Source of the DNA: Amphibiibacter pelophylacis
GTDB lineage: Bacteria > Pseudomonadota > Gammaproteobacteria > Burkholderiales > Burkholderiaceae_C
Direction of reading: 5' to 3'
Assembly: GCF_037688875.1 (NCBI RefSeq)
Contig: NZ_JAWDIE010000015.1
Location: forward strand, 22,148 to 86,147
DNA: 64,000 nucleotides
Position numbers and translations under genes: made by a program
Shown here: positions 1 to 9,058 of the stretch, piece after piece
Position numbering within the stretch: the first letter of the stretch is position 1
How the letters are laid out: every line of letters begins with the position of its first letter
Notes under the pieces: generated by a model
What the model saw: the letters and a program-made list of their open reading frames with translations, nothing else
The model's database searches: none
Told to the model about the DNA's origin: nothing

Positions 1-44
1 TACGGATTAAGAGTCCGCTGCTCTACCAGCTGAGCTAAGTTCCC
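1..44 (-). tRNA. tRNA-Lys (anticodon CTT), partial
   Basis: The complement of bases 1-44 reads as the 5' half of a tRNA: a seven-base acceptor strand beginning GGGAACT, then TA, a D-arm with GCTCAGCTGGTAGAGC, and an anticodon stem closing the loop CTCTTAA. The loop puts CTT at positions 34-36, which decodes AAG (Lys). The 3' half (variable loop, T-arm, acceptor 3' strand) lies beyond the left edge of the window, so the fold cannot be fully checked. Confidence 0.88.
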
Positions 45-165
45 GGATCTTGTGCGGCCCGCACGCGACCTTCAGTGTGCGCTTTGGGCGAGGCGCGCAT
101 TGTGGTGCTCGGGCCTTGCACTGTCAAGCCACGGAGCAAGGGGGTGATGGGTTGTCCGGCGCGGT

Positions 166-2349
166 TCAGGGCCGGATCTGCGCCAGCTGCCAGGCGTCTT
201 CCTGCCACTCGGCCAGACGGCGGGCCAGCACATGCGAGCCCGTGGCCGCCAGAGTGGGCGGCTGCGGGGCCTCGGCGGGCAGGCTGGCGCCGCCCAGCCA
301 GGCGCTGATCCGGGCCAGCGTGGCGCGCACCAGCTCGGCTTCGGGGCCGCTGAAGTGCGTGCGCTGGCGCCGCACCAGCGACAGGCGCAGCGCGGCCACG
401 TGCGACAGCATCAGATAGCTGAGCTTGGCCATATTCTGCAGATCGCTGACGGGCACGCCCGCGTGTTCGGGCTCGGTGCTCATGCGCTGCAGGCTGCCGT
501 TGAGCGCGGCGATGCCGTCCAGCACCTGCTTGCGCGCCAGGCGGAAAGCGCCGTCCTCGGTGCCCTCATCCAGCAGCAGCGCCTGCGCGTGGCTGACCAG
601 GCTCAGGGACGCGCTGCGCAGGCGCCGCGCCTGCAGCGGCAGGCTCTGGTACTCCCAGCTGGGCAGCAGCCGCGCGAACACGGTGGCGATGGCTGCGCCC
701 GCCAGGGTGTCGAACACGCGCGCCCAGATGGCGGTGTCGCTGCCCGCGCCGCCCATCAGGTGCAGCAGGATCAGCACCTGGAAGGACGCCGCCGCCGCCG
801 TCACCTGATAGCGGATCTGCACAAAGGACAGCGCCACCGTCGCGCCCAGGAAAACCAGCACCATCAGCACCGGCGGGGAGTGGATCAGGTGCAGCGTCAG
901 CGCGGCCAGCAGGCAGCCGATCAGCGTGCCACGCAGGCGGTGGCGGCGGCGCTCGTGCGTGACGCTGAACGAGGGCTTGAGAATCACCAGCACCGTCAGA
1001 ATCATCCAGGCGCCGTGGCCTGACTCGGGCAGCAGGGCCGCCAGCGCCATGGCCGTGCCGGTGGCGGCCGTGAGGCGCACGGCGTAGCGCAGCCAGGGCG
1101 ATCCGGCGTGGAACTGGCTCAGCAGCAGCGCGGGCTGCCAGGGCTCGTGGCGCACAAAGGCCTGCGCGTTGGCCAGCGTGGCATCGGCCGGGCTGGACGC
1201 CCCCGGCGCCGGGCTGGCCTGACGCTGCACCTGCTGGGCCAGCGGCCGCAGCCGCCGCACCATCTGCTGCACGCGCAGCCAGTGCATGTGCCACAACAGG
1301 CGGTCGTCCACACTGCCCTCGGGCGGAACGGGGCCCAGCACCTGCTCCAGCGTGTCCCAGGCGTCCTGCGGGAAGGGCTCGGGCTGGGCGTCGTGTGTCC
1401 AGCCCAGGCGCCGCCACAGCGACTGCAGCGGGTGGTGGCGCGCCAGCTCCTGTCCCAAAAAGAGCAGCTGGTTCTCCAGATGGCGGTAAACCAGCGGCAG
1501 CGCCAGGCGTGCCGGGGCAGGCAGCTGCCCCATGCGGTCGGCCAGGCGCGGCGTGTCGGTGTGCGTGGCCAGCATGGCCTCGTAAAAATCGATCAGGCGC
1601 AGGTGCAGGCGCACCGCCTGGGCCTGGCGGCCGCTGGACGGCTGGCTCAGGATGAGGTCGCGGGCGGTCTGCAGGCGCTCGGTCATCACCATCTGCTGGC
1701 GCAGCAGGCGCCCGAATTGGGCCTCGGCGTCGTTGCCCTCGCGGTAAAAACCGGCCTTGATGCGCAGCTCCTGCGCCAGCTCGTAAAGTGCTTCGGCCAG
1801 CACCTGCTCCTGCAGGCGGTGGCGGTGCAGCCAGGCCGTGGCCAGACTGTAGAGCGCGTAGGCCGCGCTGCCCGCCACAAAGAGCGCCGCGTGCGACAGC
1901 GCCTGGCCCATGTCCAGATGGTGTTCCAGCGTCAGCGTCATGCTCAGCAGCATGGTGAACTGCAGGCCCAGCGTGCGCCGCCCGAAGACCAGCAGCAGGC
2001 CCGAGCTGAACACCACCGCCAGGATGACCAGTGGCTGCAGCCAGCGCCCGGCCTCGATGGCGCCGCTGACGCCCACCGACAGCGACACCGCCGAGCACAG
2101 CAGCACCGACACCAGCATGTCCTGCGCCTTGTTGCGCCAGGTGCCGGGCGTGTCGGCGAACGAGGCGCACATGGCGCCAAAGGTGATCGTGACCACCGCC
2201 TCCAGCGGCAGGACCAGCCAGCCCAGCCAGCCACACAGCAGCACGCCGGTGCTGCGTCGCAGGCCAAAGGCGAAATAGTGGCTGAACCAGAAAGAGCGCC
2301 AGTCCAGCGCGTAGGATCGGGGCAGGGCGCCAGTCTTCATCGGCGGCAT
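166..2349 (-). CDS. FUSC-family (YccS/YhfK-like) inner-membrane protein
   Basis: About 727 residues. Two hydrophobic blocks, roughly residues 20-180 and 415-570, flank a soluble region with many Leu, Gln and Arg residues, which is the layout of the YccS/YhfK branch of the fusaric-acid-resistance (FUSC) superfamily. The second block carries the family-like basic motif THERRRHRLRGTLIG. Family members are thought to be efflux or envelope proteins, and the substrate is unknown. The ATG at 2349 (MPPMKTGALP) is chosen because the frame further upstream is only the antisense of apt; an ATG three codons downstream is an alternative. It is divergent from apt with a 66-bp gap that must hold both promoters. 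Confidence 0.85.
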   Translation of the reverse strand: MPPMKTGALPRSYALDWRSFWFSHYFAFGLRRSTGVLLCGWLGWLVLPLEAVVTITFGAMCASFADTPGTWRNKAQDMLVSVLLCSAVSLSVGVSGAIEAGRWLQPLVILAVVFSSGLLLVFGRRTLGLQFTMLLSMTLTLEHHLDMGQALSHAALFVAGSAAYALYSLATAWLHRHRLQEQVLAEALYELAQELRIKAGFYREGNDAEAQFGRLLRQQMVMTERLQTARDLILSQPSSGRQAQAVRLHLRLIDFYEAMLATHTDTPRLADRMGQLPAPARLALPLVYRHLENQLLFLGQELARHHPLQSLWRRLGWTHDAQPEPFPQDAWDTLEQVLGPVPPEGSVDDRLLWHMHWLRVQQMVRRLRPLAQQVQRQASPAPGASSPADATLANAQAFVRHEPWQPALLLSQFHAGSPWLRYAVRLTAATGTAMALAALLPESGHGAWMILTVLVILKPSFSVTHERRRHRLRGTLIGCLLAALTLHLIHSPPVLMVLVFLGATVALSFVQIRYQVTAAAASFQVLILLHLMGGAGSDTAIWARVFDTLAGAAIATVFARLLPSWEYQSLPLQARRLRSASLSLVSHAQALLLDEGTEDGAFRLARKQVLDGIAALNGSLQRMSTEPEHAGVPVSDLQNMAKLSYLMLSHVAALRLSLVRRQRTHFSGPEAELVRATLARISAWLGGASLPAEAPQPPTLAATGSHVLARRLAEWQEDAWQLAQIRP

Positions 2350-2415
2350 GATAAGGCATCGCCCTGCGAAACCGGTAAACTCAGCCTTCCGATCCACACC
2401 TGCTAAGGCCCGCCC

Positions 2416-2997
2416 TTGAACACCTCCAGCGCCGGAGCCCCCCTGGCCCCGCACACCTGCGCCCAGGTCGATTACATCCGGCACAACATCCGCACCGTCG
2501 CCGACTGGCCCAGCCAGGGCGTGCAGTTCCGCGACATCACGCCGCTGCTGTCCAACCCGCGCGTTTTCCGCGTGCTGATCGACGAATTCGTGCACCGCTA
2601 CTTCGACGAGCGTCCCGACCTGATCGCGGGCCTGGACGCGCGCGGCTTCATCATCGGCTCGGTGCTGGCTTACGAGCTCAACATCGGCTTCGTGCCCATC
2701 CGCAAAAAAGGCAAACTGCCCTACGCGACGGTGGAAGAATCCTACGAGCTGGAATACGGCTCGGCCACGGTCGAAGTCCACACCGACGCCGTCAAACCCG
2801 GTCACCGCGTGGTGCTGATCGACGATCTCATTGCCACCGGTGGCACCATGATGGCCGGCAAGCGTCTGGTCGAGCGCCTGGGCGGCGTCATCATCGAAGG
2901 CGCTGCCATTGTCGATCTGCCCGAACTCGGCGGCTCGAACAAATTGCGCGCCGCCGGTCTGCCGCTTTATACGCTGGTGGATTTCTCCGGGCACTGA
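2416..2997 (+). CDS. apt: Adenine phosphoribosyltransferase
   Basis: 193 residues, slightly longer than the usual 170-180 because of an N-terminal extension. It converts adenine and PRPP to AMP in purine salvage in the cytoplasm. The PRPP-binding loop is visible as VVLIDDLIATGGTM, and the type I phosphoribosyltransferase core includes the motifs GVQFRDITPLL and DLIAGLDARGFI, typical of Apt. The reading frame begins with a TTG at 2416 (MNTSS), since no in-frame ATG precedes the conserved core. It is divergent from the FUSC gene and followed 67 bp later by alaS on the same strand. Confidence 0.95.
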   Translation: MNTSSAGAPLAPHTCAQVDYIRHNIRTVADWPSQGVQFRDITPLLSNPRVFRVLIDEFVHRYFDERPDLIAGLDARGFIIGSVLAYELNIGFVPIRKKGKLPYATVEESYELEYGSATVEVHTDAVKPGHRVVLIDDLIATGGTMMAGKRLVERLGGVIIEGAAIVDLPELGGSNKLRAAGLPLYTLVDFSGH

Positions 2998-3064
2998 TCC
3001 CGGTGATTTTGCTTTAGCGCATTCCTTCCCATTTTTCAGCATCCAGCATCCCAAGAAGGCCGAC

Positions 3065-5713
3065 ATGAAAGCCGCCGACATCCGCAGCACCTTCCTGAAC
3101 TTCTTTGCCCAGCGCGGCCACCAGATCGTGGCGTCCAGCCCGGTGATACCCGGCGACGACCCGACGCTGCTGTTCACCAACGCGGGCATGAACCAGTTCA
3201 AGGATGTTTTCCTGGGCTTTGACAAGCGCCCTTACAGCCGCGCCACGACCAGCCAGAAGTGCATCCGCGCGGGCGGCAAGCACAATGATCTGGAAAACGT
3301 CGGCTACACCGCGCGCCACCACACCTTCTTCGAGATGCTGGGCAATTTCAGCTTCGGTGATTACTTCAAGCGCGACGCGATCACCTTCGCCTGGGAGCTG
3401 CTCACCGTCCACTTCGGCCTGCCCAAAGAGAAGCTCTGGGCCACGGTCTACGCCGAGGACGACGAAGCCTACGGCATCTGGAAGGACGTCATCGGCGTGC
3501 CGCCCGAGCGCATCGTGCGCATCGGCGACAACAAGGGCGGGCGCTACCTGTCGGACAACTTCTGGATGATGGGCGACACCGGCCCCTGCGGCCCCTGTTC
3601 CGAGATTTTCTACGACCACGGCCCGGACGTGGCGGGGGGGCCCCCGGGCAGCCCCGACGAGGACGGCGACCGTTACATCGAAATCTGGAACAACGTGTTC
3701 ATGCAGTACAACCGCGACGCCAGCGGCACGCTGCACCCGCTGCCCAAGCCCTCGGTCGATACCGGCATGGGCCTGGAGCGCATCGCGGCCGTGCTGCAGC
3801 ATGTGCATTCCAACTACGAGATCGACCTCTTCCAGAACCTGCTGCGCGCCGCGCAGACCGCCGTGCAGCAGGCGGGCGGGGCGCTGCCGGACATGGATCA
3901 GCCTTCGCTGAAGGTGATCGCCGACCACATCCGCGCCTGCAGCTTCATCGTTGCCGACGGTGTAATTCCGGGCAACGCCGGGCGCGGCTACGTGCTGCGC
4001 CGCATCGTGCGCCGGGCCATCCGCCACGGCTACAAGCTGGGTGCGCGCCAGCCCTTTTTCCACACTCTGGTCGATGCTCTGGCGCAGGAAATGGGCCAAG
4101 CCTACCCGGAGCTGGTGCAGCAGCGCCAGCGCATCCGCGACATTCTGGGCCAGGAGGAAGAGCGCTTCTTCCAGACGCTGGACAAAGGCATCGAGCTGCT
4201 GGACGGCGCGCTGGCGCAGGTCCAGCCCGGTCAGGCGCTGGACGGCGAGCTGGCTTTCCGCCTGCACGACACCTACGGCTTCCCGCTGGACCTCACCGCC
4301 GACGTCTGCCGCGAGCGTGGCCTGACGGTGGACGAAGCCGCCTTTGACGCCGCGATGGCGCGCCAGCGCGAGCAGGCGCGCGCGGCGGGCAAGTTCAAGA
4401 TGGCCCAGGGCCTGAGCTTTGACGGCGCGCCCACCACCTTCCACGGCTACACCGCGCTGGAGCGCGAAGGCTGTCGCGTGCTGGGTCTCTTCGTCGATGG
4501 CGCGGCGGTGACCGAAGCCCAGCCCGGCGATGATGTCGTCGTCGTGCTGGATCACACGCCCTTTTACGCCGAGAGCGGCGGCCAGGTCGGCGACAGCGGC
4601 GAGCTGCGCAGCGCCAGCGTGCGTGTCACGGTGGACGACACGCTCAAAATCAAGAGCGACGTCTGGGGCCACCACGGCCAGCTGGTTGAAGGCCCCCTGC
4701 GCGTGGGTGATGTGCTCATCGCCCGCGTGGACGCCGCACAGCGCGCGCGCACCATGCGCCACCACAGCGCCACGCACCTGATGCACAAGGCGCTGCGCGA
4801 CGTGCTGGGCGATCACGTGCAGCAGAAGGGCTCGCTGGTCAGCCCCGAGCGCACGCGCTTCGATTTCGTGCACAACGCGCCGGTGACGGCGCAGCAGATC
4901 CGCCAGATCGAGACCCTGGTGAACGCCCAGATCATCGCCAATGCGGCCACGCAGGTGCGTGAGATGGCAATCGAGGACGCGCAGAAATCCGGCGCCATGA
5001 TGCTCTTCGGCGAAAAATACGGCGACAGCGTGCGCGTGCTGGACATCGGCGACAGCCGCGAGCTGTGCGGCGGCACGCATGTGGCGCGCACGGGCGACAT
5101 CGGCTTTTTTACCATCGTCGCCGAGAGCGGTGTGGCGGCCGGGGTGCGCCGCGTCGAGGCGGTGACGGGCGATCTGGCGCTGGCGCAGGTCCAGGCCACT
5201 CAGCAGCATCTGGACGAGGCTGCGCAGCTGATGCGCAGCACGCCGTCCGAGCTGGGCGAGCGCCTGCGCGCCAGCCAGGAGCAGTTCCGCGCGCTGGAAA
5301 AAGAGCTGGCGCAGCTCAAGAGCCGCCTGGCGCTGTCACAGATGGACAGCCTGCTGGCGCAGGCCAGGGCCGTGGGCGCCGCCCGCGTGCTGGTGGCGCA
5401 GGTCGATGGCGTCGATGCTGCCACGCTGAAATCCATGGCCGCACAGCTGCGCGACCGTCTGGCGGGCGCTGACACAGGCGCCGCCGTGCTGCTGGCCAGC
5501 ACGGACGCGGGCAAAGTGCAGCTGGCCGCCGGGGTCAGCAGCGCCCTGCAGGGCCAGATCAAGGCGGGCGAACTGGCCAGCCACACGGCAGGGCTGCTGG
5601 GCGGCAAAGGCGGCGGCAAGCCGGACCTGGCCATGGCGGCGGGCAACGATGTCGCGGCGCTGCCGCAGGTTCTGGCGGGCCTGCCGGCCTGGCTGGGGCA
5701 GCGCTGCGGCTGA
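3065..5713 (+). CDS. alaS: Alanyl-tRNA synthetase
   Basis: 882 residues, normal for a full-length bacterial AlaRS. It charges tRNA-Ala and edits misacylated Ser/Gly. The class II catalytic core opens with MKAADIRSTFLNFFAQRGH and continues with the TSQKCIRAGGKHNDLENVG segment. The editing/zinc site is present as HHSATHLMHKAL near residue 565 and LCGGTHV near residue 665. The C-terminal C-Ala region (about 720-882) carries a coiled-coil-like stretch and the Gly-rich GGKGGGKPDLAMAAG motif. The ATG at 3065 is chosen over upstream in-frame starts because it begins the conserved N-terminus and is outside apt. Confidence 0.98.
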   Translation: MKAADIRSTFLNFFAQRGHQIVASSPVIPGDDPTLLFTNAGMNQFKDVFLGFDKRPYSRATTSQKCIRAGGKHNDLENVGYTARHHTFFEMLGNFSFGDYFKRDAITFAWELLTVHFGLPKEKLWATVYAEDDEAYGIWKDVIGVPPERIVRIGDNKGGRYLSDNFWMMGDTGPCGPCSEIFYDHGPDVAGGPPGSPDEDGDRYIEIWNNVFMQYNRDASGTLHPLPKPSVDTGMGLERIAAVLQHVHSNYEIDLFQNLLRAAQTAVQQAGGALPDMDQPSLKVIADHIRACSFIVADGVIPGNAGRGYVLRRIVRRAIRHGYKLGARQPFFHTLVDALAQEMGQAYPELVQQRQRIRDILGQEEERFFQTLDKGIELLDGALAQVQPGQALDGELAFRLHDTYGFPLDLTADVCRERGLTVDEAAFDAAMARQREQARAAGKFKMAQGLSFDGAPTTFHGYTALEREGCRVLGLFVDGAAVTEAQPGDDVVVVLDHTPFYAESGGQVGDSGELRSASVRVTVDDTLKIKSDVWGHHGQLVEGPLRVGDVLIARVDAAQRARTMRHHSATHLMHKALRDVLGDHVQQKGSLVSPERTRFDFVHNAPVTAQQIRQIETLVNAQIIANAATQVREMAIEDAQKSGAMMLFGEKYGDSVRVLDIGDSRELCGGTHVARTGDIGFFTIVAESGVAAGVRRVEAVTGDLALAQVQATQQHLDEAAQLMRSTPSELGERLRASQEQFRALEKELAQLKSRLALSQMDSLLAQARAVGAARVLVAQVDGVDAATLKSMAAQLRDRLAGADTGAAVLLASTDAGKVQLAAGVSSALQGQIKAGELASHTAGLLGGKGGGKPDLAMAAGNDVAALPQVLAGLPAWLGQRCG

Positions 5714-5750
5714 TTCTTTTCTGTTTTTTCTTCCTCACTGAAAGACGCTC

Positions 5751-6272
5751 ATGACGACCATCACCCTGACTTCCGCCTTCCTGCCCGTGCTGACCACGGC
5801 GCTGAACAACCTGGATCACTGCCTGGCCAAAGCCCAGGCCAATGCCGCCGCGCGCGGCTTTGACCCCGACGTGCTGGCGGGCGTGCGCCTGGCGCCCGAC
5901 ATGCTGCCGCTGACCGCGCAGGTGCGCATCGCCTGTGACGTCGCCAAGCTGGGCGTGGCCCGTGTGGCGGGCCTGGAGGCCCCCAAGTTTGACGACACCG
6001 AGACCACGCTGGCCCAGCTGCGCGAGCGCATCGCCAAAACCCTGGCCTGGCTGGCCACCGTGCCCGCCGGCGCCCTGGATGCCCAGGAAGCCAAAGACAT
6101 CACCTTCCCCGTGGGGCGCGACAAGACCCGCACCATGCAGGGCGCCGACTACCTGCGCCACTGGGTGCTGCCCAATGTGTTCTTCCACGTCACCACCACC
6201 TACGCGCTGCTGCGCCACAACGGCGTTGATCTGGGCAAGATCGATTTTCTGCTGGGAGCTCAGGCGGGGTGA
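5751..6272 (+). CDS. DUF1993 family protein
   Basis: 173 residues, soluble, no signal peptide. The pattern fits the DUF1993 family, small helical proteins of unknown biochemical function: an N-terminal helical segment ending LDHCLAKAQANAAARGFDP, a central PDMLPLTAQVRIACDVAK, and a C-terminal NVFFHVTTTYALLRHNGVDLGK. It lies 37 bp downstream of alaS on the same strand and could be read from the alaS transcript. Its last 13 bp overlap the 3' end of the convergent MocR gene. Confidence 0.85.
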   Translation: MTTITLTSAFLPVLTTALNNLDHCLAKAQANAAARGFDPDVLAGVRLAPDMLPLTAQVRIACDVAKLGVARVAGLEAPKFDDTETTLAQLRERIAKTLAWLATVPAGALDAQEAKDITFPVGRDKTRTMQGADYLRHWVLPNVFFHVTTTYALLRHNGVDLGKIDFLLGAQAG

Positions 6273-7780
6273 TTCTGGGGCGCGGGGGCGTCTGAGCACG
6301 CGGGCCGCAGTGGTTCGCTGCGGGCATGGCGCCCGGCTAGCATCTCCTGTGCCAGCTCGCCGATGCGCTCCAGCGCGGCGAATTCAGCTCCGCCCATTTC
6401 ACCCGCGAATGACAGGCGCAGGCAGTGCCCGAAGCGGTCGCTGGCGCTGAACAGGGCGCCCGGCCCGAAGCCGATCCCTTCGCCCTGGCAGCGCGTGTGC
6501 AGCGCCAGGGTGTCCACGCCGGACGGCAGTTCGGCCCACAAGGCGTAGCCTGCGGGCGGATCGCTCACCCGGGTGCCCGCCGGAAAACTGTTCACTACAC
6601 AGGCCCGGGCGTGCGCCAGCCGAGCACGCATGCGCTCGGACATCTGGCGCACACGCGCCTCGTATCCGCCCTGGCTGAGCACATCGGCCAGCGTGTGCTC
6701 AAGAATCACGTTGGTGGGCCCGCCCAGCACGCGCTTGAGCGAGGCCACAGGCGCGTGCCAGCGTCCGGGCTCGACCCAGCCCAGACGCAGCCCGGGCGCC
6801 AGCGTTTTCGAGAAACTGCCGCAGACCATCACCAGACCCTCGGTATCGAAGGATTTGGCGGCGCGTCGTCGCTCGTCCCCCACGAGCAGGTCGTTAAAGA
6901 TCACGTCCTCGATCAGCGGCGTCTGGTGCGCGGACAGCATCTGCACCAGCCGCCGCTTGTCGGCCAGCCGCATCGACGCGCCCAGCGGGTTGGACAGCGC
7001 CGGAACCAGCAGCACCGCTTTGACGGGCTGCGTGTCCAGCGCGAGCTGCAGCGCAGGCAGTGAAATGCCGTGGCGCGGATGGGTGGGAATCTCCAGCGCG
7101 CGCAGGTGCAGCGCTTCGAGCAGATCCAGAAAGCCAAAGTGGGTGGGCGATTCCAGCGCGACCGTATCACCTGGCCGCGTCACCGCCTGCAGGCACAGGC
7201 TGACGGCCTGCGTGCAGCACTGGGTGACCAGGATGCGCGCCGGGTCCAGCGTGCAACCCAGGGCCAGTGCGCGCCGCGCCATCGCTTCGCGCAGCAGCGG
7301 CGTGCCGGGGCTGTCGTCGTAGGTGATCAGGCTGCGACGCTGCAGCCGCGTGGCCCGTGCCAGCGCGATGCGCACGCGCTCGCCGTCGTAGAGCCGGGCG
7401 TCTTTGGGCGAATAGCCGCCGAAATTCACGCCTGGCCCCGACGCAAGATCCGGATTGCCCGAAATTGTCGCTGTGCGGTGCGGGCGCACCACCGGCACGC
7501 TGTGCCGGGGCGGGCGGCTGACGCTGGGCAGCGTGCGGCTTTTCGGGGCGACGAAATAGCCCGCGCGCGGCCGGGCGATGATGCGGTGCCGCTCTTCCAG
7601 CCAGCGCAGCGCCTGCACCGCCGTGGACACTGACACCCCGTGCTGCGCCGCCAGTTCGCGCACCGAAGGCAGGCGCTGTCCGGGCCGGAAGGCCTGGTCA
7701 TCGATCATCCGGGCCACGCCCTGGCCGATGCCGATGTAGCGGGGCGGTGTTTTCGACGGCGTGGCGGGCAGGGGGCTCAT
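6260..7780 (-). CDS. MocR-type (GntR HTH plus aminotransferase) transcriptional regulator
   Basis: About 506 residues. The N-terminus (roughly residues 20-90) is a GntR-type winged helix with the motif GQRLPSVRELAAQHGVSVST. The rest is a class I aminotransferase fold with the PLP-lysine motif CGSFSKTLAPGLRLGWV and the VLLVPALSNPLG loop. This is the MocR subfamily, in which PLP or a derivative acts as the effector. The ATG at 7780 (MSPLPATPSK) leaves a normal N-terminus. It is divergent from the DUF2917 gene, and the gap holds repeated GTACAG/CTGTAC half-sites, so the neighbour is a likely target. The ligand cannot be told from sequence. Confidence 0.9.
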   Translation of the reverse strand: MSPLPATPSKTPPRYIGIGQGVARMIDDQAFRPGQRLPSVRELAAQHGVSVSTAVQALRWLEERHRIIARPRAGYFVAPKSRTLPSVSRPPRHSVPVVRPHRTATISGNPDLASGPGVNFGGYSPKDARLYDGERVRIALARATRLQRRSLITYDDSPGTPLLREAMARRALALGCTLDPARILVTQCCTQAVSLCLQAVTRPGDTVALESPTHFGFLDLLEALHLRALEIPTHPRHGISLPALQLALDTQPVKAVLLVPALSNPLGASMRLADKRRLVQMLSAHQTPLIEDVIFNDLLVGDERRRAAKSFDTEGLVMVCGSFSKTLAPGLRLGWVEPGRWHAPVASLKRVLGGPTNVILEHTLADVLSQGGYEARVRQMSERMRARLAHARACVVNSFPAGTRVSDPPAGYALWAELPSGVDTLALHTRCQGEGIGFGPGALFSASDRFGHCLRLSFAGEMGGAEFAALERIGELAQEMLAGRHARSEPLRPACSDAPAPQNHPA

Positions 7781-7871
7781 GGCGGTGGTTGCGGCGATTC
7801 GGTCTGAGGCTGAATTGCCGATTGTGCCGTGAGGACGTCGCCTGTGGTTATTGCAGTGCAGCGCCCAGCCG

Positions 7872-7925
7872 GTACAGATGGCCGCAAGTCGTACCAGTAC
7901 AGAGCGGGTTTGCGCCGCCCTGTAC
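7872..7925. promoter_or_regulatory. Candidate MocR operator: GTACAG/CTGTAC half-sites
   Basis: In the 225-bp gap between the divergent MocR and DUF2917 genes, GTACAG occurs at 7872-7877 and 7897-7902 (25 bp apart), and the inverted form CTGTAC at 7920-7925. The middle copy is part of a GTACcaGTAC stretch. Repeated GTAC-centred half-sites upstream of a divergent neighbour are common for MocR autoregulation and target control. The assignment to this regulator is inferred from position. Confidence 0.5.
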
Positions 7926-8005
7926 GGGCGCACAAGCCGCGCCGCTGTGGCTGGCGCGCGGGGCGGCGTGTTCCTACAGTGGGATCACCCTGAAAGGAGT
8001 CCCTG

Positions 8006-8320
8006 ATGAAGTTCTTCCGCACCCCCGCCCACGCCCAGCTCCACCCCGAAGTCAGTCTGGCCGCTGGCCAGGTCCTGAGCCTGACGCTGCACCAACCCCG
8101 CATCCTGACGGCCACGCAGGGCCGGCTGTGGGTGACGGTTAGCCAGGACGGACGCGACCATTTCCTCCATGCGGGAAAGCAGCTGTGCCTTGGCCTCGGC
8201 CGGGTGGTGATCGAGGCCGATGCCGGGCCTGCGCGCTGGGGGTGGTTGGAGATGCAGCAGCAGGCTGAGGCAGCCCGGCATTCTTCGCCAGTGGTACGCC
8301 TGCGCAGGGCTCTGGGATGA
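8006..8320 (+). CDS. DUF2917 family protein
   Basis: 104 residues, single small beta-rich domain with no signal peptide. The segment QVLSLTLHQPRILTATQGRLWVTVSQDG and the following DHFLHAGKQLCLG fit the DUF2917 family, cupin-like small proteins of unknown function common in Burkholderiales. A strong ribosome binding site (AAAGGAGT, 7993-8000) precedes the ATG by six bases. A possible minus-10 (TACAGT, 7974-7979) precedes it. The gene is divergent from a MocR regulator with repeated operator-like half-sites between them, which suggests PLP- or amino-compound-responsive control. Confidence 0.8.
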   Translation: MKFFRTPAHAQLHPEVSLAAGQVLSLTLHQPRILTATQGRLWVTVSQDGRDHFLHAGKQLCLGLGRVVIEADAGPARWGWLEMQQQAEAARHSSPVVRLRRALG

Positions 8321-8368
8321 TTCCCGGACGATAATCCTTGGCATTTTCGTCCGTACTTTCGCAGTGGT

Positions 8369-8381
8369 GAATAATGTATTC
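8369..8381. promoter_or_regulatory. Palindrome upstream of vapBC, candidate operator
   Basis: GAATA-ATG-TATTC is a perfect 5+3+5 inverted repeat 36 bp upstream of the antitoxin start, in the only non-coding stretch before the module. VapB-type antitoxins bind such palindromes to autoregulate. Assignment is by position and symmetry only. Confidence 0.45.
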
Positions 8382-8417
8382 TTGCTTCTCCTGTATCGAT
8401 CCTGAAAGGGCCGGATC

Positions 8418-8630
8418 ATGACGGCTACCGCAACACTGTCCAGCAAGTTTCAGATCTCCATCCCTAAAGCCGTGCGCGAAGAGCAGCAGTGGCACGTCGG
8501 GCAGGAGTTTGTTTTTATTCCCAAAGGGGAAGGTGTGCTGCTGATGCCTGTGCCCGAACTGAGCCAGCTGGCCGGTCTGGCGCAGGGCGCCTGCAGGGAC
8601 GATTACCGCGAGCGCAAGGACCGCTACTGA
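8418..8630 (+). CDS. vapB: AbrB/MazE-type antitoxin (VapB-like)
   Basis: 70 residues. The N-terminal half is a swapped-hairpin AbrB DNA-binding domain (TATLSSKFQISIPKAVRE, then WHVGQEFVFIP). The C-terminal tail (DDYRERKDRY) is the short charged region that normally wraps the toxin. It is the labile antitoxin of a type II module and a likely autorepressor at the upstream palindrome. A ribosome binding site (AAAGG) lies before the ATG. Its TGA overlaps the toxin's ATG (TGATG), indicating translational coupling. Confidence 0.9.
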   Translation: MTATATLSSKFQISIPKAVREEQQWHVGQEFVFIPKGEGVLLMPVPELSQLAGLAQGACRDDYRERKDRY

Positions 8631-9019
8631 TGGGCGCTGCGCTGTGCGTGGTGGACACTTCGGCCTGGATTGAATGGCTCACTGGAACCGAGCTCGGACA
8701 GCGGCTCGGGCCGTATTTCCCGGATAGATCGCAGAGCATTGTTCCCACCATCGTGCAGCTGGAACTGTCCAAGTGGCTGGTGCGCGAGCTCGGCGAAGGC
8801 CCTGCAGATCAGGTCATGGCTTACACCCTGAAATGCCAAGTGCGCGCACTGGATACGCCGATTGCCCTGCTGGCCGCTGAACTGCACCGCGCGCATCGCC
8901 TGGCCACGGCGGATGCCGTCGTCTACGCCACAGCCCGCTCGGCAAAAGCAGAGCTCCTGACTTGCGATGCGCATTTTGAGGGACTGCCCGGGGTGATGCT
9001 CTTTGCCAAACAGGTCTGA
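8630..9019 (+). CDS. vapC: PIN-domain ribonuclease toxin (VapC-like)
   Basis: 129 residues, normal for VapC. The PIN-domain acidic residues are visible: the N-terminal VVDTSAWIEWL Asp, a Glu in VQLELSKWL, the TADAVVYATA Asp, and a late Asp in LLTCDAHFEGL. VapC toxins cleave initiator tRNA or rRNA under stress; the target here is unknown. The start ATG at 8630 overlaps the VapB stop codon. All catalytic acids are present, so the toxin appears intact. Confidence 0.92.
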   Translation: MGAALCVVDTSAWIEWLTGTELGQRLGPYFPDRSQSIVPTIVQLELSKWLVRELGEGPADQVMAYTLKCQVRALDTPIALLAAELHRAHRLATADAVVYATARSAKAELLTCDAHFEGLPGVMLFAKQV

Positions 9020-9058
9020 TCCCCTGAGCCCATCGTCCCCCTCAGGCACAATCCGCCC

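Noticed and set aside
2350..3225. Long minus-strand reading frame continuing upstream of the FUSC gene
   Set aside because: It is the antisense of apt and the start of alaS. Its composition is a shadow of those genes, and the FUSC protein starts naturally at 2349.
3014..5209. 731-residue open frame antisense to alaS
   Set aside because: High-GC genes in this window routinely leave long stop-free antisense frames. There is no ribosome binding site, and the frame is rich in His, Ala and Val as expected of a shadow.
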